From contig CAIUDH010000004.1 in assembly GCA_903897855.1 (NCBI GenBank), forward strand, positions 1 to 64,000: 64,000 bases of DNA. The letters are read 5' to 3'. The first letter of the stretch is position 1. Every line of letters starts with the position of its first letter. This document shows, piece by piece, positions 9,779 through 19,371 of the stretch. The stretch is from an uncultured Bacteroidota bacterium. GTDB lineage: Bacteria; Bacteroidota; Bacteroidia; UKL13-3. Position numbers and translations under genes: made by a program. The notes below the pieces were generated by a model. The model did not search any database, was not told the DNA's origin, and saw only the letters and a list, made by a program, of their open reading frames with translations.

Positions 9779-12376
9779 TTATTTAATTAATTGTTTTAAC
9801 TCTTGTAATTTGAGCAATGCTTCTATGGGCGAAAGGGTATTGATCTCCAGCTGTTGCAAAGTCTCTTTAAGCTTTTCCCACTCTGGTGTAGAGGCATCAA
9901 ACATATTGAGCTGGTACATTGTTTTAGGTAGTTTTTTTAGCAACTCCTTGCCCGATATTTCGGCTCGCTGCGACTCTAGATGTAGTAGTATTTCGTTGCT
10001 TCGATCTAAGATTGTCTTGGGTATACCCGCCATCTTGGCCACGTGTATACCAAAGCTATGCTCACTTCCACCACGCACGAGTACGCGTAAAAAAATCACT
10101 TTCGTAGTTGACTCTTTTACTTTTACGTGATAATTTTTAATGCATGTAAAATCATTTTCTAACTCATTCAATTCATGATAGTGTGTAGCAAAGATAGTTC
10201 GGGGATGGTAGGGGTGCTTGGCCAAAAACTCGGTGATGCTCCAAGCCAATGAAACGCCATCATAGGTGCTGGTACCTCTTCCTATTTCATCCAATAAAAT
10301 TAAACTTCGGCTCGATAAATTATTAATAATGGAGGCCGTTTCCATCATTTCTACCATAAAAGTGCTCTCCCCAAACGATAAATTATCAGAGGCTCCCACA
10401 CGAGTAAAAATTTTGTCGACCAATCCAATTTTCGCTTCCGTGGCGGCCACGAAAGACCCCATCTGCGCCATCAGTGCAGCCAGTGCCGTTTGACGTAAGA
10501 CGGCACTTTTACCACTCATATTAGGCCCTGTCAAAATAATAATTTGCTGATCCTCATTATTCAGCATCACATCATTGGGAATATAGGATTCTCCCGTAGG
10601 TAATCGTTTTTCAATAACTGGATGACGGAGCTGTTTGAGATCCAAGATGAAGTCATCGGAGATTTCTGGTTTTACATAATTGTTCTCTTTGGCAATCCTG
10701 GCAAAACATAAAAGGCAATCAAGTCGAGCTAAAATATTGGCATTTTGTTGAATTGGAATTATGTATTCGGCCAAGCTTGTGACCAGCTCGGTGTAAAGCT
10801 GCTGCTCCAAGGCAATGATTTTTTCTTCCGCCCCAAACACTTTCTCCTCATACACTTTTAACTCTTCGGTAATGTATCGCTCTGCGTTGGCGAGAGTTTG
10901 CTTACGTATCCATGTTTCAGGCACCCTGCTTTTATGGGCATTGGTAACCTCAATATAATAGCCAAAAACACTATTAAAAGCAATCTTCAATGACGTGATT
11001 CCCGTCTTTAATATCTCTTCTTTCTGTATTTTTAAAATATATTCTTTCCCGCTATTTAAGATGTCGCGCAACTCATCGAGGGCGGCGTTCACCCCCGGCT
11101 TTATAATACCTCCTTTACTTACCAATAAAGGAGCATCGTCATACAAGGTATGCTCCACCTTGGCATAAATCAACTTACACTCGTTGAGTTGTTCTCCAAT
11201 TTTCTGAAATGAAAAATTCTCTACCTGAGTGCATAACGCTTTGATAGGCCCCATAAATTTCAACGACCGTTTAAGGTGTGATAATTCCCTGGGATTAATT
11301 CGAAGCAACGCACATTTAGAAATGAGTCTCTCCAGGTCGCCGATTTGTTTTAAAAAATCCTCGATATTGTTTGCAAATTCGGGGGTGGTAAAAGCATAAC
11401 TTACCGCCTCCAATCGCTCATTGATCTGAATTTTGTTTTTCAAAGGAAGCATCAGCCAACGTTTAAGCATACGCCCTCCCATCGGGGTGATGGTCTTGTC
11501 AAGGATCTGAATCAGCGCCGTTCCATTACTGTCGGGAGTTTGCAATAACTCCAAGTTGCGTATGGTAAATCGATCGAGCCATACATATTGGTCTTCTTCG
11601 ATACGCGCAATTTTGGAGATATGACTTAAATTAGTGTGGTGGTTATTCTCCAGGTATTGAAGCGCTGCACCGGCAGCAATGATTGCATTTTTGTATTCAT
11701 CAATACCGAAGCCTTTTAAGTTAACGGTAGCGAAATGATGGGTGAGTTTTTCAAAAGTATAGTCATAACTATATACCCAATCTTCTATTCCATAAAGATA
11801 GAAATCGGGGCCAAAATAATTTTCAAAAAGTTGAATCGACTTTTTAGCGACAATTACTTCAGAAGGTTTAAACCCTTGGAGGAGTTTTTCGATCACCTCT
11901 TTACTGCCTTCCGCAGCCAGAAACTCGCCCGTGGAAATATCGAGTAAAGCCAAACCTAATTCGTCGTTATTAAAAACCACTGACGCCAAATAATTATTCG
12001 ACTTATGCTCTAATACATTATCGTTGAAAGTGACTCCCGGAGTGATGAGTTCGGTAACTCCTCGCTTCACTATTTTCTTCGTCAGTTTAGGATCTTCCAG
12101 TTGCTCACAAATAGCCACCCGTTGACCTGCTCTGATAAGCTTGGGCAGGTAAGTGTCGAGTGAGTGGTAAGGGAATCCAGCTAAGTCCATGTGAGAAGCT
12201 GCTCCATTGGCTCGTTTGGTTAAAATAATACCTAATATTTTGGAGGCTGTAACGGCATCTTCGTTAAACGTCTCGTAGAAATCGCCAATACGAAAAAGCA
12301 CCAAACACCCCGGATACTTCGACTTTATCTGATTGTACTGTTGCATCAAAGGCGTTTCTTCTGCTTTTTTATTCAT
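9779..12376 (-). CDS. mutS: DNA mismatch repair protein MutS
   Basis: MutS recognises mismatches and small loops in newly replicated DNA and starts methyl-independent repair with MutL. The 865-aa length is normal. The N-terminal mismatch-binding motif is visible as GDFYETF, where the Phe stacks on the mismatch. The ATPase domain has Walker A GPNMSGKS at residues 617-624, Walker B LILLDEIGRGTST and the following THYHEL motif, and the short dimerisation tail closes the protein. It is divergent from a TrmH-type methyltransferase gene with 84 bp between the two ATGs, and its stop lies about 55 bp from tRNA-Gly. The start at 12376 fits the family N-terminus (KKAEETPLMQQYNQIKSKYP). Confidence 0.98.
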   Translation of the reverse strand: MNKKAEETPLMQQYNQIKSKYPGCLVLFRIGDFYETFNEDAVTASKILGIILTKRANGAASHMDLAGFPYHSLDTYLPKLIRAGQRVAICEQLEDPKLTKKIVKRGVTELITPGVTFNDNVLEHKSNNYLASVVFNNDELGLALLDISTGEFLAAEGSKEVIEKLLQGFKPSEVIVAKKSIQLFENYFGPDFYLYGIEDWVYSYDYTFEKLTHHFATVNLKGFGIDEYKNAIIAAGAALQYLENNHHTNLSHISKIARIEEDQYVWLDRFTIRNLELLQTPDSNGTALIQILDKTITPMGGRMLKRWLMLPLKNKIQINERLEAVSYAFTTPEFANNIEDFLKQIGDLERLISKCALLRINPRELSHLKRSLKFMGPIKALCTQVENFSFQKIGEQLNECKLIYAKVEHTLYDDAPLLVSKGGIIKPGVNAALDELRDILNSGKEYILKIQKEEILKTGITSLKIAFNSVFGYYIEVTNAHKSRVPETWIRKQTLANAERYITEELKVYEEKVFGAEEKIIALEQQLYTELVTSLAEYIIPIQQNANILARLDCLLCFARIAKENNYVKPEISDDFILDLKQLRHPVIEKRLPTGESYIPNDVMLNNEDQQIIILTGPNMSGKSAVLRQTALAALMAQMGSFVAATEAKIGLVDKIFTRVGASDNLSFGESTFMVEMMETASIINNLSSRSLILLDEIGRGTSTYDGVSLAWSITEFLAKHPYHPRTIFATHYHELNELENDFTCIKNYHVKVKESTTKVIFLRVLVRGGSEHSFGIHVAKMAGIPKTILDRSNEILLHLESQRAEISGKELLKKLPKTMYQLNMFDASTPEWEKLKETLQQLEINTLSPIEALLKLQELKQLIK

Positions 12377-12460
12377 AAAACAAGGCTACTCTCACTATTT
12401 TTAAAGTAGTTTGCAAAATTATATTTAACCTATCAACAGTAACAAACATTTTTTCACCAA

Positions 12461-12994
12461 ATGAATTTTGAAAAACTGACCCTACACGAGCTTGGAAGAA
12501 TGGACCCGTCGGGTTTTAAAGAATCGATCAAGATGCCTGTTATTATTGTACTTGATAATGTTCGCAGTGCGCATAATATTGGATCCATTTTTCGCACTTG
12601 CGATGCCTTTCGAGTGGAGGCCCTATTCCTCACCGGTATATGTGCCATTCCTCCGCAGAAAGAGTTGATGAAAACAGCCTTAGGAGCTACCCAGACCGTG
12701 GCATGGAAGTACTTCCCTACGACGCTTGAAGCGATCCAATTTTTAAATCAGGAGAATTATCTTATTGCAGCCGTCGAGCAAGCAACACAAAGTGTTTTTT
12801 TACAAGATTTTACGCCACAAATCAAAACCGCATTTGTTTTTGGCAATGAGGTGAATGGGGTGAGTGCAGAGGTGTTAAAATGTTGTCATACTTGTGTAGA
12901 AATACCACAGTTCGGAACGAAGCACTCCTTTAATGTGTCGATCACCGCTGGCATCATTTTATGGGACACCTATAATAAAACAAAAACCCTCTAA
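12461..12994 (+). CDS. TrmH/SpoU-family RNA methyltransferase
   Basis: This 177-aa protein is a SPOUT-class, SAM-dependent 2'-O-ribose RNA methyltransferase. All three SpoU motifs are visible: motif 1 NVRSAHNIGSIFRT near residue 30, motif 2 FVFGNEVNGVS near 125, and motif 3 IPQFGTKHSFNVSITAGI near 150. Those residues make the trefoil knot that binds SAM. It is a minimal catalytic domain without the extra N-terminal RNA-binding domain of rRNA-modifying RlmB, so a tRNA target is possible, but the substrate cannot be told from sequence. It is divergent from mutS and convergent with the OmpA-family gene; its stop codon lies inside the terminator stem. Confidence 0.9.
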   Translation: MNFEKLTLHELGRMDPSGFKESIKMPVIIVLDNVRSAHNIGSIFRTCDAFRVEALFLTGICAIPPQKELMKTALGATQTVAWKYFPTTLEAIQFLNQENYLIAAVEQATQSVFLQDFTPQIKTAFVFGNEVNGVSAEVLKCCHTCVEIPQFGTKHSFNVSITAGIILWDTYNKTKTL

Positions 12995-13013
12995 CATCAT
13001 TGTCAGAGGGTTT
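12984..13013. terminator. Bidirectional terminator between convergent genes
   Basis: AAACCCTCTAACA (12984-12996) pairs with TGTCAGAGGGTTT (13001-13013) except for one position, with a 4-nt loop. It overlaps the stop codon of the upstream TrmH gene and lies 20 bp from the end of the convergent OmpA-family gene, so it can serve both. The terminal T tract is short. Confidence 0.65.
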
Positions 13014-13032
13014 GAGATATCTATTTTGTGAT

Positions 13033-14589
13033 TTATTTAACCCAATGGTTTGATCCTCCCGAAACGAAGAAATTAACACGACGGTTGTAGGTATCAAAGG
13101 CTGGACCTTTTCCAGTAACCAAGGGTAAACGTTCCCCGTTGTTCTTAATGTTTAAGCGACTTCTATCTACACCGAACCTCTGAACCAGCACTTCCACCAC
13201 AGCTTCTGCTCTTTTATTTCCAAGCATATCATTATGGCTATCATCCAGACGATAGTCGGCATTACCTACCACATCAATTTTCACATTTGGAAACTGTCTC
13301 AGAATTTCAGAAACGGCCAACAAATCAGCATAGTACTCAGGTTTAACATACCATTTGTCGGTATCAAAGAACAGGGTTGGTAAATAACCTACACCACCTG
13401 CATTATTCCCAGAAGTAACTCTTTTGCCGGTGGCAGGATCGATATAATCGGCCGTTGGTATGGATTTTCCTTGAAAGTTAACCAAGTTGCCTTGGGGAGT
13501 ATTGGATTCATTATCGCGTATATTAGGAACTCCATCCCCATCATCATCTTTCATCTTGCCTTTTTCATCCACAGGCTGACCTTTATCAGAAAAGGGTTCT
13601 TCATCTTTAAAGTCGGGCACGCCATCACCATCGGTATCCAAGGCCTGTCCAGCACCTGTAACTTTAGCTCCTTCTGGTGTTTCAGGCTCCTTATCTAAAT
13701 AATCGGCTACTCCATCTTTATCAGCATCACCGGTGAGTAATTTTACTTTCTGCTTCACATCGTCTAAATCATCATAGATGGTCGCAATGGGATTAATCCA
13801 ATCGTAATGTTGTTCTTTTTTAGAACCCATTTTATAGTACAATCCGATGGTTGTTTGTGAGAATTTATCGAAATTCCGGTTACGTGCTATTTCATAATTG
13901 GCGAAATCCAAAGAGTCGGTTCGACTGTATCGTAAACCCGTTTCTAATCCAATGTCAAAATTTCTATTCAAATTATACATTACACCAAGTCCCAGCGGTA
14001 TCGTGGCATAATTTGATTTGGTATTTTTAGACCAATACGCATCGGATGCGAAATCAATGGTTGGTGCGGTGGCTCCTAAAGCCGTAAGGGTGCCCGAAAA
14101 TTTGTTAAAAATGGTACCCACACCAGTAAATACAAAAAGGTTTAACTTTCGATCTTGGCGTAAAAAAGATACATTCCCTAAATTCACGTATAACTGTGCT
14201 TCAATCGACTTAACGCTGTTTTTGATATCGTAAAAATACCCCCCATATTGCACCCCGTTATTTTGCAATACGAAGGAGCCGGCATACCCCGACAAGCGCA
14301 GTGATAGCACATGCGAAAGAGCATATTTGGCAACAATACCTCCATTTAGGCCGTATTTTGAGTCACTAAAATGCCCCCCGTATCTTTTTTTAGTTGATTG
14401 AGTAAGGTCGCCATGAAAACCGAGGAGTCCGGTTTGTAACCCTACCGACCATCGTTTAGAATCCCAGGTTTCGGTGTTTTTACCATTGACCCAAACAGTC
14501 CCTGATGTAGGCTTAGGGCCAAGGCCAGTGTCAGCAGTTGCATTGAAGCTTAGTAATGTAGCAAAGAGTGCGATGTAATATTTCTTCAT
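13033..14589 (-). CDS. OmpA-family outer membrane protein with thrombospondin type 3 repeats
   Basis: The 518-aa protein starts with a signal peptide (MKKYYIALFATLLSFNATA). Residues ~35-260 alternate like an outer-membrane beta-barrel. Residues ~285-365 hold Asp-rich calcium-binding type 3 repeats such as DTDGDGVPD and DDDGDGVPN. The last ~110 residues are an OmpA domain that binds peptidoglycan, including NVKIDVVGNADYR and NKRAEAVVEVL. The likely role is anchoring the outer membrane to the cell wall, as for other Bacteroidota OmpA/OprF-like proteins. It stands alone with its own terminator, downstream of bshC on the same strand but about 95 bp away. Confidence 0.92.
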   Translation of the reverse strand: MKKYYIALFATLLSFNATADTGLGPKPTSGTVWVNGKNTETWDSKRWSVGLQTGLLGFHGDLTQSTKKRYGGHFSDSKYGLNGGIVAKYALSHVLSLRLSGYAGSFVLQNNGVQYGGYFYDIKNSVKSIEAQLYVNLGNVSFLRQDRKLNLFVFTGVGTIFNKFSGTLTALGATAPTIDFASDAYWSKNTKSNYATIPLGLGVMYNLNRNFDIGLETGLRYSRTDSLDFANYEIARNRNFDKFSQTTIGLYYKMGSKKEQHYDWINPIATIYDDLDDVKQKVKLLTGDADKDGVADYLDKEPETPEGAKVTGAGQALDTDGDGVPDFKDEEPFSDKGQPVDEKGKMKDDDGDGVPNIRDNESNTPQGNLVNFQGKSIPTADYIDPATGKRVTSGNNAGGVGYLPTLFFDTDKWYVKPEYYADLLAVSEILRQFPNVKIDVVGNADYRLDDSHNDMLGNKRAEAVVEVLVQRFGVDRSRLNIKNNGERLPLVTGKGPAFDTYNRRVNFFVSGGSNHWVK

Positions 14590-14683
14590 TTTAGTAGTAT
14601 AATTTATTTGGTCCGTTTCCCTATTCTGAGGGTTGAATTTTCATTAGTACTGCAATAATAATGATTAGTCATTAATTTCAGAA

Positions 14684-16291
14684 TTAATTTTTTAACAATT
14701 TAAGTTCAAAATCCAATGGATTGGTCAGTACGATAATTTCAGGTATGGCATCTGGCTCAAATCCAAAGAGATCGATAAAATTTATGACTCTTTCTTGGAA
14801 CCTATTTCGAGGCATCAAAATATTCCTAATTCTTTGCAGGTTTTTAAGGTCAGATTCCGACTTTTGCTTCAGCGACTTATTGAATTTTGATTCGAGTTTT
14901 TTTAAGCTATCAAAAAAACTTTTCTGCTCAATGTCTACCTGTGTTGTTAACTGCTTGTCAATTTGGTTGGCCTTGTCGTTTAAGAGTTCTGCAATTTTAT
15001 TGATAAATAGTGTTTCTTGAGTAAAATCCAATTCACCCTCGTTGGCTTCTTGGATAAACTTGGTAAGTATTTCGTCGAGAGTTAAATTGAAATAGGACGA
15101 CCAGCTAAAAGTATATTTTGACGCTTTCTCCTCCACATTTTTTTGAACCGTTGCTACGGAGCTGCGCACGAGGACTGCCGGAAAATCAATATCGAAATGC
15201 TCAAACACCCCTTTCAGTTGAAGCCAATACGCCACTTCTGCAGGCCCCCCAAGATACGCAATATTTGGCAAAATGAACTCTTGATATACCGGGCGCAACA
15301 CGACGTTAGGACTAAATTTTTCAGGGTAAAGCGCGATCTCCTTCAACAGTTCGGATTCGCTCCAACTCTTTTCAGAACCTGCCAAAATAAAACCCACACT
15401 TGAGCACTCTATGCGCTGGCGAGAATCATCTGCATTAAAGTAAAATAAATTTATTTCACGTGGTGTAATTTGTGCCTCATAACCCAATTTTTCTAACTCT
15501 TGAGTAGCCTGTTGCACTGCTGCAAAAGAAGATTTTGATTTCACTTCCTGAGTTAAAACAGGTATTAACAAACGTTTCAGCAGAGGATCATTACCATCTA
15601 TGATCAAGAGTCCGGTATCTTTAAACAATTCATGTACAATTTGACGAGTGGCCTCTGCTAAAGTCAAATTGTCTTTATACCCTCGTTCGAAAATCGCAAG
15701 AATCGCGGATGCATTTTCTTCATCATGAAAGTACGACTTCATCTCTTGTGCCCAAAGAGACAGGGCTGCCGGATTAAGTAAACCTACTGGAACTTTACCA
15801 AAGCGATCATTTTCTTTAACCCATTTCCAGCTCTTGCCATAAAAATTCACTTCGCTAATCTCTTCGAAGTCGTGGTCTTCGGAAGCCATCCAAAACACGG
15901 GCACAAAATGCTTCGTGTGATCCTTTTCGTTGAGCTGCTTTGCAAGATTAATGACCGATGAGATTTTATAGATAAAATAGGCAGGACCGGCATAGGCACA
16001 AAGCTGATGACCGGTGGTTATAGTAAACGTATTTTCATCTTGCAGCTTCTCTAAGTTTTGTTTTGCTGCTCCTAAAATATTTAAATTTTTGTATTGCGAT
16101 TGTAACGCATCGACTAAAGTGGATCGGTTGAATTTAGAAAACCTTCGCTGTTGAGCAGCTTGTAATAATCCATCCAAACTTGGCCTATGGGTATAAAAGG
16201 AATTTAGTTTTTCCTGTCCATATATATAGTCTTTCACTAATTTACTATGGATAGGCAACGAATGGTAAGGAATCGATTCTATGATTTGCAT
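14684..16291 (-). CDS. bshC: Bacillithiol biosynthesis cysteine-adding enzyme BshC
   Basis: BshC adds cysteine to glucosaminyl-malate in the last step of bacillithiol synthesis, a low-molecular-weight thiol used for redox buffering and detoxification in many Bacteroidota and Firmicutes. The 535-aa length is typical. Family segments seen are TTGHQLCAYAGPAYFIYKI near residue 95, VPVFWMASEDHDFEEI near 130, and PNIAYLGGPAEVAYWLQL near 350. A Lys/Glu-rich C-terminal coiled coil at ~400-500 is also a family feature. bshA and bshB are not in the window, so the pathway genes are scattered. Confidence 0.95.
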   Translation of the reverse strand: MQIIESIPYHSLPIHSKLVKDYIYGQEKLNSFYTHRPSLDGLLQAAQQRRFSKFNRSTLVDALQSQYKNLNILGAAKQNLEKLQDENTFTITTGHQLCAYAGPAYFIYKISSVINLAKQLNEKDHTKHFVPVFWMASEDHDFEEISEVNFYGKSWKWVKENDRFGKVPVGLLNPAALSLWAQEMKSYFHDEENASAILAIFERGYKDNLTLAEATRQIVHELFKDTGLLIIDGNDPLLKRLLIPVLTQEVKSKSSFAAVQQATQELEKLGYEAQITPREINLFYFNADDSRQRIECSSVGFILAGSEKSWSESELLKEIALYPEKFSPNVVLRPVYQEFILPNIAYLGGPAEVAYWLQLKGVFEHFDIDFPAVLVRSSVATVQKNVEEKASKYTFSWSSYFNLTLDEILTKFIQEANEGELDFTQETLFINKIAELLNDKANQIDKQLTTQVDIEQKSFFDSLKKLESKFNKSLKQKSESDLKNLQRIRNILMPRNRFQERVINFIDLFGFEPDAIPEIIVLTNPLDFELKLLKN

Positions 16292-16395
16292 TTAATTACT
16301 TGGTCCCCGATGTGATGTTTAAAAAAAAATAAAGCGTCTGCAAATTAACAGAAATGATTGCAGATAGATAAGAGTTGCCTATTTTAAAGAATAAA

Positions 16396-17046
16396 TTATT
16401 TCCATCCATGTTCTCCAATAAGAGGCACGAATGCAAACCCATCATAAGCGATGGTAGCAGTTTCATTTTCACCCAAACGAGTGATTTGTAACATCCTTTG
16501 CTCTTTGCTATTACCCACAGGAATAACCAGGAGTCCTCCGATTTTTAACTGCTTCACCAAAACATCGGGCACAATAGGAGCCCCAGCCGTGACTACGATT
16601 TTATCAAAGGGGGCAATTTTATTTAAACCTAGCGTGCCATCCCCATAAATCAAATGTGCTTTTAAATTTAATTTATGAAGAAGCACTTTCGCCGAATCGT
16701 GCAATTTTCGATGCCGTTCGATGCTATACACAGAGGCGCCCATAAAACATAACACCGCGCTCTGGTAACCACTGCCGGTGCCTATTTCTAGCACTTTTTC
16801 ACCTCTCCGTATGCGTAAGAGCTGGCTTTGAAATGCTACCGTGTATGGCTGTGAGATGGTTTGCCCTTCCGCTATTGAAAACGCCTTATCTTCATAAGCA
16901 TTCTCACTAAAAGCACTATCCATAAAACAATGGCGTGGAATGCTTCCAATGGCATTTAAAACGCCACTGTCTGAAATGCCTTTTTGCCTCAGTAAGGCAG
17001 TAAGTTTTTTTCGTTTTCCTTGATGTAAAAATGAATCCTCTATCAC
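16396..17046 (-). CDS. pcm: Protein-L-isoaspartate O-methyltransferase
   Basis: This SAM-dependent enzyme methylates isoaspartyl residues so that damaged proteins can be repaired. Seen are the family N-terminal segment DSFLHQGKRKKLTALLRQKGI, the active-site region EGQTISQPYTVAFQ, SAM motif I VLEIGTGSGYQSAVL, and KIVVTAGAP. The frame is open to an ATG at 17142, but I choose the GTG at 17046. It gives the usual family start just before IEDSF and a 216-aa protein, and the 32 extra residues resemble no PIMT and would be read through a 14-bp hairpin. The start is therefore an inference; the function is secure. Confidence 0.88.
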   Translation of the reverse strand: MIEDSFLHQGKRKKLTALLRQKGISDSGVLNAIGSIPRHCFMDSAFSENAYEDKAFSIAEGQTISQPYTVAFQSQLLRIRRGEKVLEIGTGSGYQSAVLCFMGASVYSIERHRKLHDSAKVLLHKLNLKAHLIYGDGTLGLNKIAPFDKIVVTAGAPIVPDVLVKQLKIGGLLVIPVGNSKEQRMLQITRLGENETATIAYDGFAFVPLIGEHGWK

Positions 17047-17063
17047 AGCTTCAAATAAATCAA

Positions 17064-17103
17064 ATAAAACATGGCAACACAAAACAGTATTGCCATGTTT
17101 TAT
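17064..17103. other. 14-bp hairpin upstream of pcm
   Basis: ATAAAACATGGCAA (17064-17077) is exactly complementary to 17090-17103, with a 12-nt loop. It lies just upstream of the proposed pcm GTG start and about 140 bp upstream of the divergent Gfo/Idh gene. It may be a relic terminator, a 5' leader structure of pcm, or a protein-binding palindrome; the sequence does not decide. Confidence 0.55.
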
Positions 17104-17240
17104 GTTGAGAAGTTGAAAAGTGTACATAATAATTGCATTCATGATTGTTTCTTTTTATAGAAAATCCGGAGCTAGCAAGTGCATTAAAGTGAATAATTCT
17201 ATCCTTGGCCTAAAGAATAATATCCTTGCTTTGAACACAA

Positions 17241-18173
17241 ATGACAAAATTGAATATCGCATTATTTGGAAACGACTCTATCGGAGAAGAGTATTTGAAT
17301 ATGCTCACGTCGATGGAGCAGTTTGAAGTGGTTGGATACTTGGGGAATCTGAATCATTCAATACTTGAAAAATTAAACATAAAACACTTTGACTCCGCTG
17401 AAGAATTAATTTGCATAGCGGATGCTGTTGTGGTGGCCATGCCTGCATCACTTCAATATGAAATTTCCAAGCAAACCTTAAAGAATTTGCGTCACCTCTA
17501 TATTCAAAACCCGTTTACGACCAATATCGACGAAGCTGAAACGCTACTTTCGATGCAACGCGAAGCCGATGTTAAAGTACAAACCAGCGCAGGCTTAAGG
17601 CTTAATAAGGCCTTTTCTGATTATAATCCTGGCAAACTCAAGCCACAATATATCGAAATGCAACACTTTCATTGTGACGCACCAGACGTGTCGGTGATAC
17701 TCGATTTAATGATTGAAGATATTGATATTCTATTATTGCTTACCAAAAGTGAAGTTCGTAAAATAAGTGCCAATGCTGTATGTATTCATGGCGACACACC
17801 CGATTTGGTGAACACCCGAATTGAGTTTGGAAATGGATGTGTCGCCAATTTAACGGCGAACCGTTGGGCAAAGAAAGAGGTGCATTATACCCACCTGTTT
17901 CAAAAGGAAATCTCTGGATTTATTGATTATTTAAATGATGAAAGTGTAAATAGTTCTGAGAAAGCACTAAACAATACCTTTCCCGTTCATACCTCAGAGC
18001 AACATCAAAAAAAGAAAGAGCAATCGAACCATCTGCGAGAGAGTCTCGCTTCCTTCTATCACAACATCCAGAACAATACGGTTCCAACGACCTCACTCAA
18101 TGAAAGCTACCGCGCATTAAAATTAGCCTATCAAATCATCGATAAAATTGAAGAACGCGGCATTGCGAATTGA
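17241..18173 (+). CDS. Gfo/Idh/MocA-family oxidoreductase-like protein
   Basis: The 310-aa protein has the Gfo/Idh two-domain outline: an N-terminal Rossmann fold (LNIALFGNDSIGEEYLNML, then DAVVVAMPASLQYEIS and IQNPFTTNIDEAE) and a C-terminal alpha/beta domain. The usual GxGxxG loop is altered to GNDSIG, and the EKP catalytic motif is replaced by IQNPFTTN, so the usual sugar dehydrogenase activity is doubtful. Divergent members like this occur in Bacteroidota with unknown function. A LolD-type ATPase gene follows 96 bp later on the same strand. TATCCTTG at 17221-17228 is a possible -7 box. Confidence 0.7.
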   Translation: MTKLNIALFGNDSIGEEYLNMLTSMEQFEVVGYLGNLNHSILEKLNIKHFDSAEELICIADAVVVAMPASLQYEISKQTLKNLRHLYIQNPFTTNIDEAETLLSMQREADVKVQTSAGLRLNKAFSDYNPGKLKPQYIEMQHFHCDAPDVSVILDLMIEDIDILLLLTKSEVRKISANAVCIHGDTPDLVNTRIEFGNGCVANLTANRWAKKEVHYTHLFQKEISGFIDYLNDESVNSSEKALNNTFPVHTSEQHQKKKEQSNHLRESLASFYHNIQNNTVPTTSLNESYRALKLAYQIIDKIEERGIAN

Positions 18174-18269
18174 AAACGATCGCAACCTCAAATTAATACA
18201 GGGGATAGTAATATGAAACCGACCAACTGTAAACCATAACATATCCTATTTTTTAACTTAATTTGAACT

Positions 18270-18920
18270 ATGATACTAGCAACAGATATTGAAAAATGCT
18301 ATGGGGAGTTACAAGTACTGAAAGGGATTTCATTAGAAATTAAATCAGGTGAACTGGTTGCCATCGTTGGCTCATCAGGTGCCGGGAAATCAACCCTGTT
18401 GCATATCTTAGGCACTTTAGACAACGCTGATAAAGGAACCGTTAACATTGCTGATACGAGTATAGCCAGCTTGAAGAGCCGGCAACTATCTTCTTTTCGC
18501 AATCAAAAAATCGGATTCGTTTTCCAATTTCATTATCTCTTACCCGAGTTCACAGCTTTGGAAAACATATGTATTCCCGCCCTCATCAAGGGCGATTCAA
18601 GAAAAGAGGCTGAGACACATGCCCTAGAACTTCTCGACCTTCTCAATCTTAGTGAGAGAGCGCATCACAAACCTGCTGCTTTAAGTGGAGGAGAACAACA
18701 AAGAGTAGCCGTGGCGCGAGCCTTGATAAATAACCCAGCAGTGGTATTCGCCGATGAGCCCAGCGGCAATTTGGATAGTAAAAATGCGGAAGAGCTACAC
18801 CAACTATTTTTTGAACTTCGCAAAAAATTCAATCAAACTTTTGTTATCGTAACCCATAACATGGTTCTGGCACAGCAAGCCGATCGAATTATTACCTTGA
18901 ATGATGGCAGAGTTGTTTAA
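18270..18920 (+). CDS. LolD/MacB-type ABC transporter ATP-binding protein
   Basis: A 216-aa ABC ATPase with Walker A GSSGAGKS at 34-41, a Q-loop in [17 protein letters not shown], signature LSGGEQQR near 135, Walker [15 protein letters not shown] and the switch His in VIVTHN. The PEFTALEN and SGNLDSKNA segments are typical of the LolD/FtsE/MacB group, which powers MacB-fold permeases moving lipoproteins or substrates from the inner membrane. No MacB/LolCE-type permease is encoded nearby, so its partner must lie elsewhere. The Nudix gene follows within 11 bp and is probably cotranscribed. Confidence 0.9.
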   Translation: MILATDIEKCYGELQVLKGISLEIKSGELVAIVGSSGAGKSTLLHILGTLDNADKGTVNIADTSIASLKSRQLSSFRNQKIGFVFQFHYLLPEFTALENICIPALIKGDSRKEAETHALELLDLLNLSERAHHKPAALSGGEQQRVAVARALINNPAVVFADEPSGNLDSKNAEELHQLFFELRKKFNQTFVIVTHNMVLAQQADRIITLNDGRVV

Positions 18921-18930
18921 AAACCAAGTC

Positions 18931-19371
18931 ATGATTAATCGATTTAATATTCGGGTCTATGGCATTGCCTTAAACATTAAAAAAGAAGTACTGCTCTGCA
19001 CTGAAAATCATCAGAGCATTATATTTACCAAGTTTCCAGGTGGGGGCCTTGAATTCGGTGAAGGGATAGCCGACTGTTTGCAACGTGAATTCGGGGAGGA
19101 AACAAATACCTCAATCACCATCATAAAACATTTCTATACCACTGATTTTTTCCAACGCAGTGCCTTTATTAAAACAGATCAATTGATTTCAATATACTAT
19201 CTTGTAAAATTAAATCATGAACTCGCAGGCTTGCATTTTTCGCATGAAAATACGACCCTCCATTTTTTTTGGAAGCCAATACAGGAGCTTTCTGAAGAGG
19301 ATGTGACCTTCCCTATCGATAAGCATGTAGTGACGTTGTTAAAGAAAAACTTTGACTCACTTCATTTGTAG
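18931..19371 (+). CDS. Nudix hydrolase
   Basis: The Nudix box GGGLEFGEGIADCLQREFGEE matches GX5EX7REXXEEXG and binds the metal that cleaves a nucleoside diphosphate linked to another group. The substrate cannot be named. I take the ATG at 18931, giving 146 aa; an upstream in-frame ATG at 18901 would overlap the preceding ATPase gene by 20 nt and add an atypical leader. The last 15 nt overlap the convergent CapA-family gene. Confidence 0.85.
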   Translation: MINRFNIRVYGIALNIKKEVLLCTENHQSIIFTKFPGGGLEFGEGIADCLQREFGEETNTSITIIKHFYTTDFFQRSAFIKTDQLISIYYLVKLNHELAGLHFSHENTTLHFFWKPIQELSEEDVTFPIDKHVVTLLKKNFDSLHL

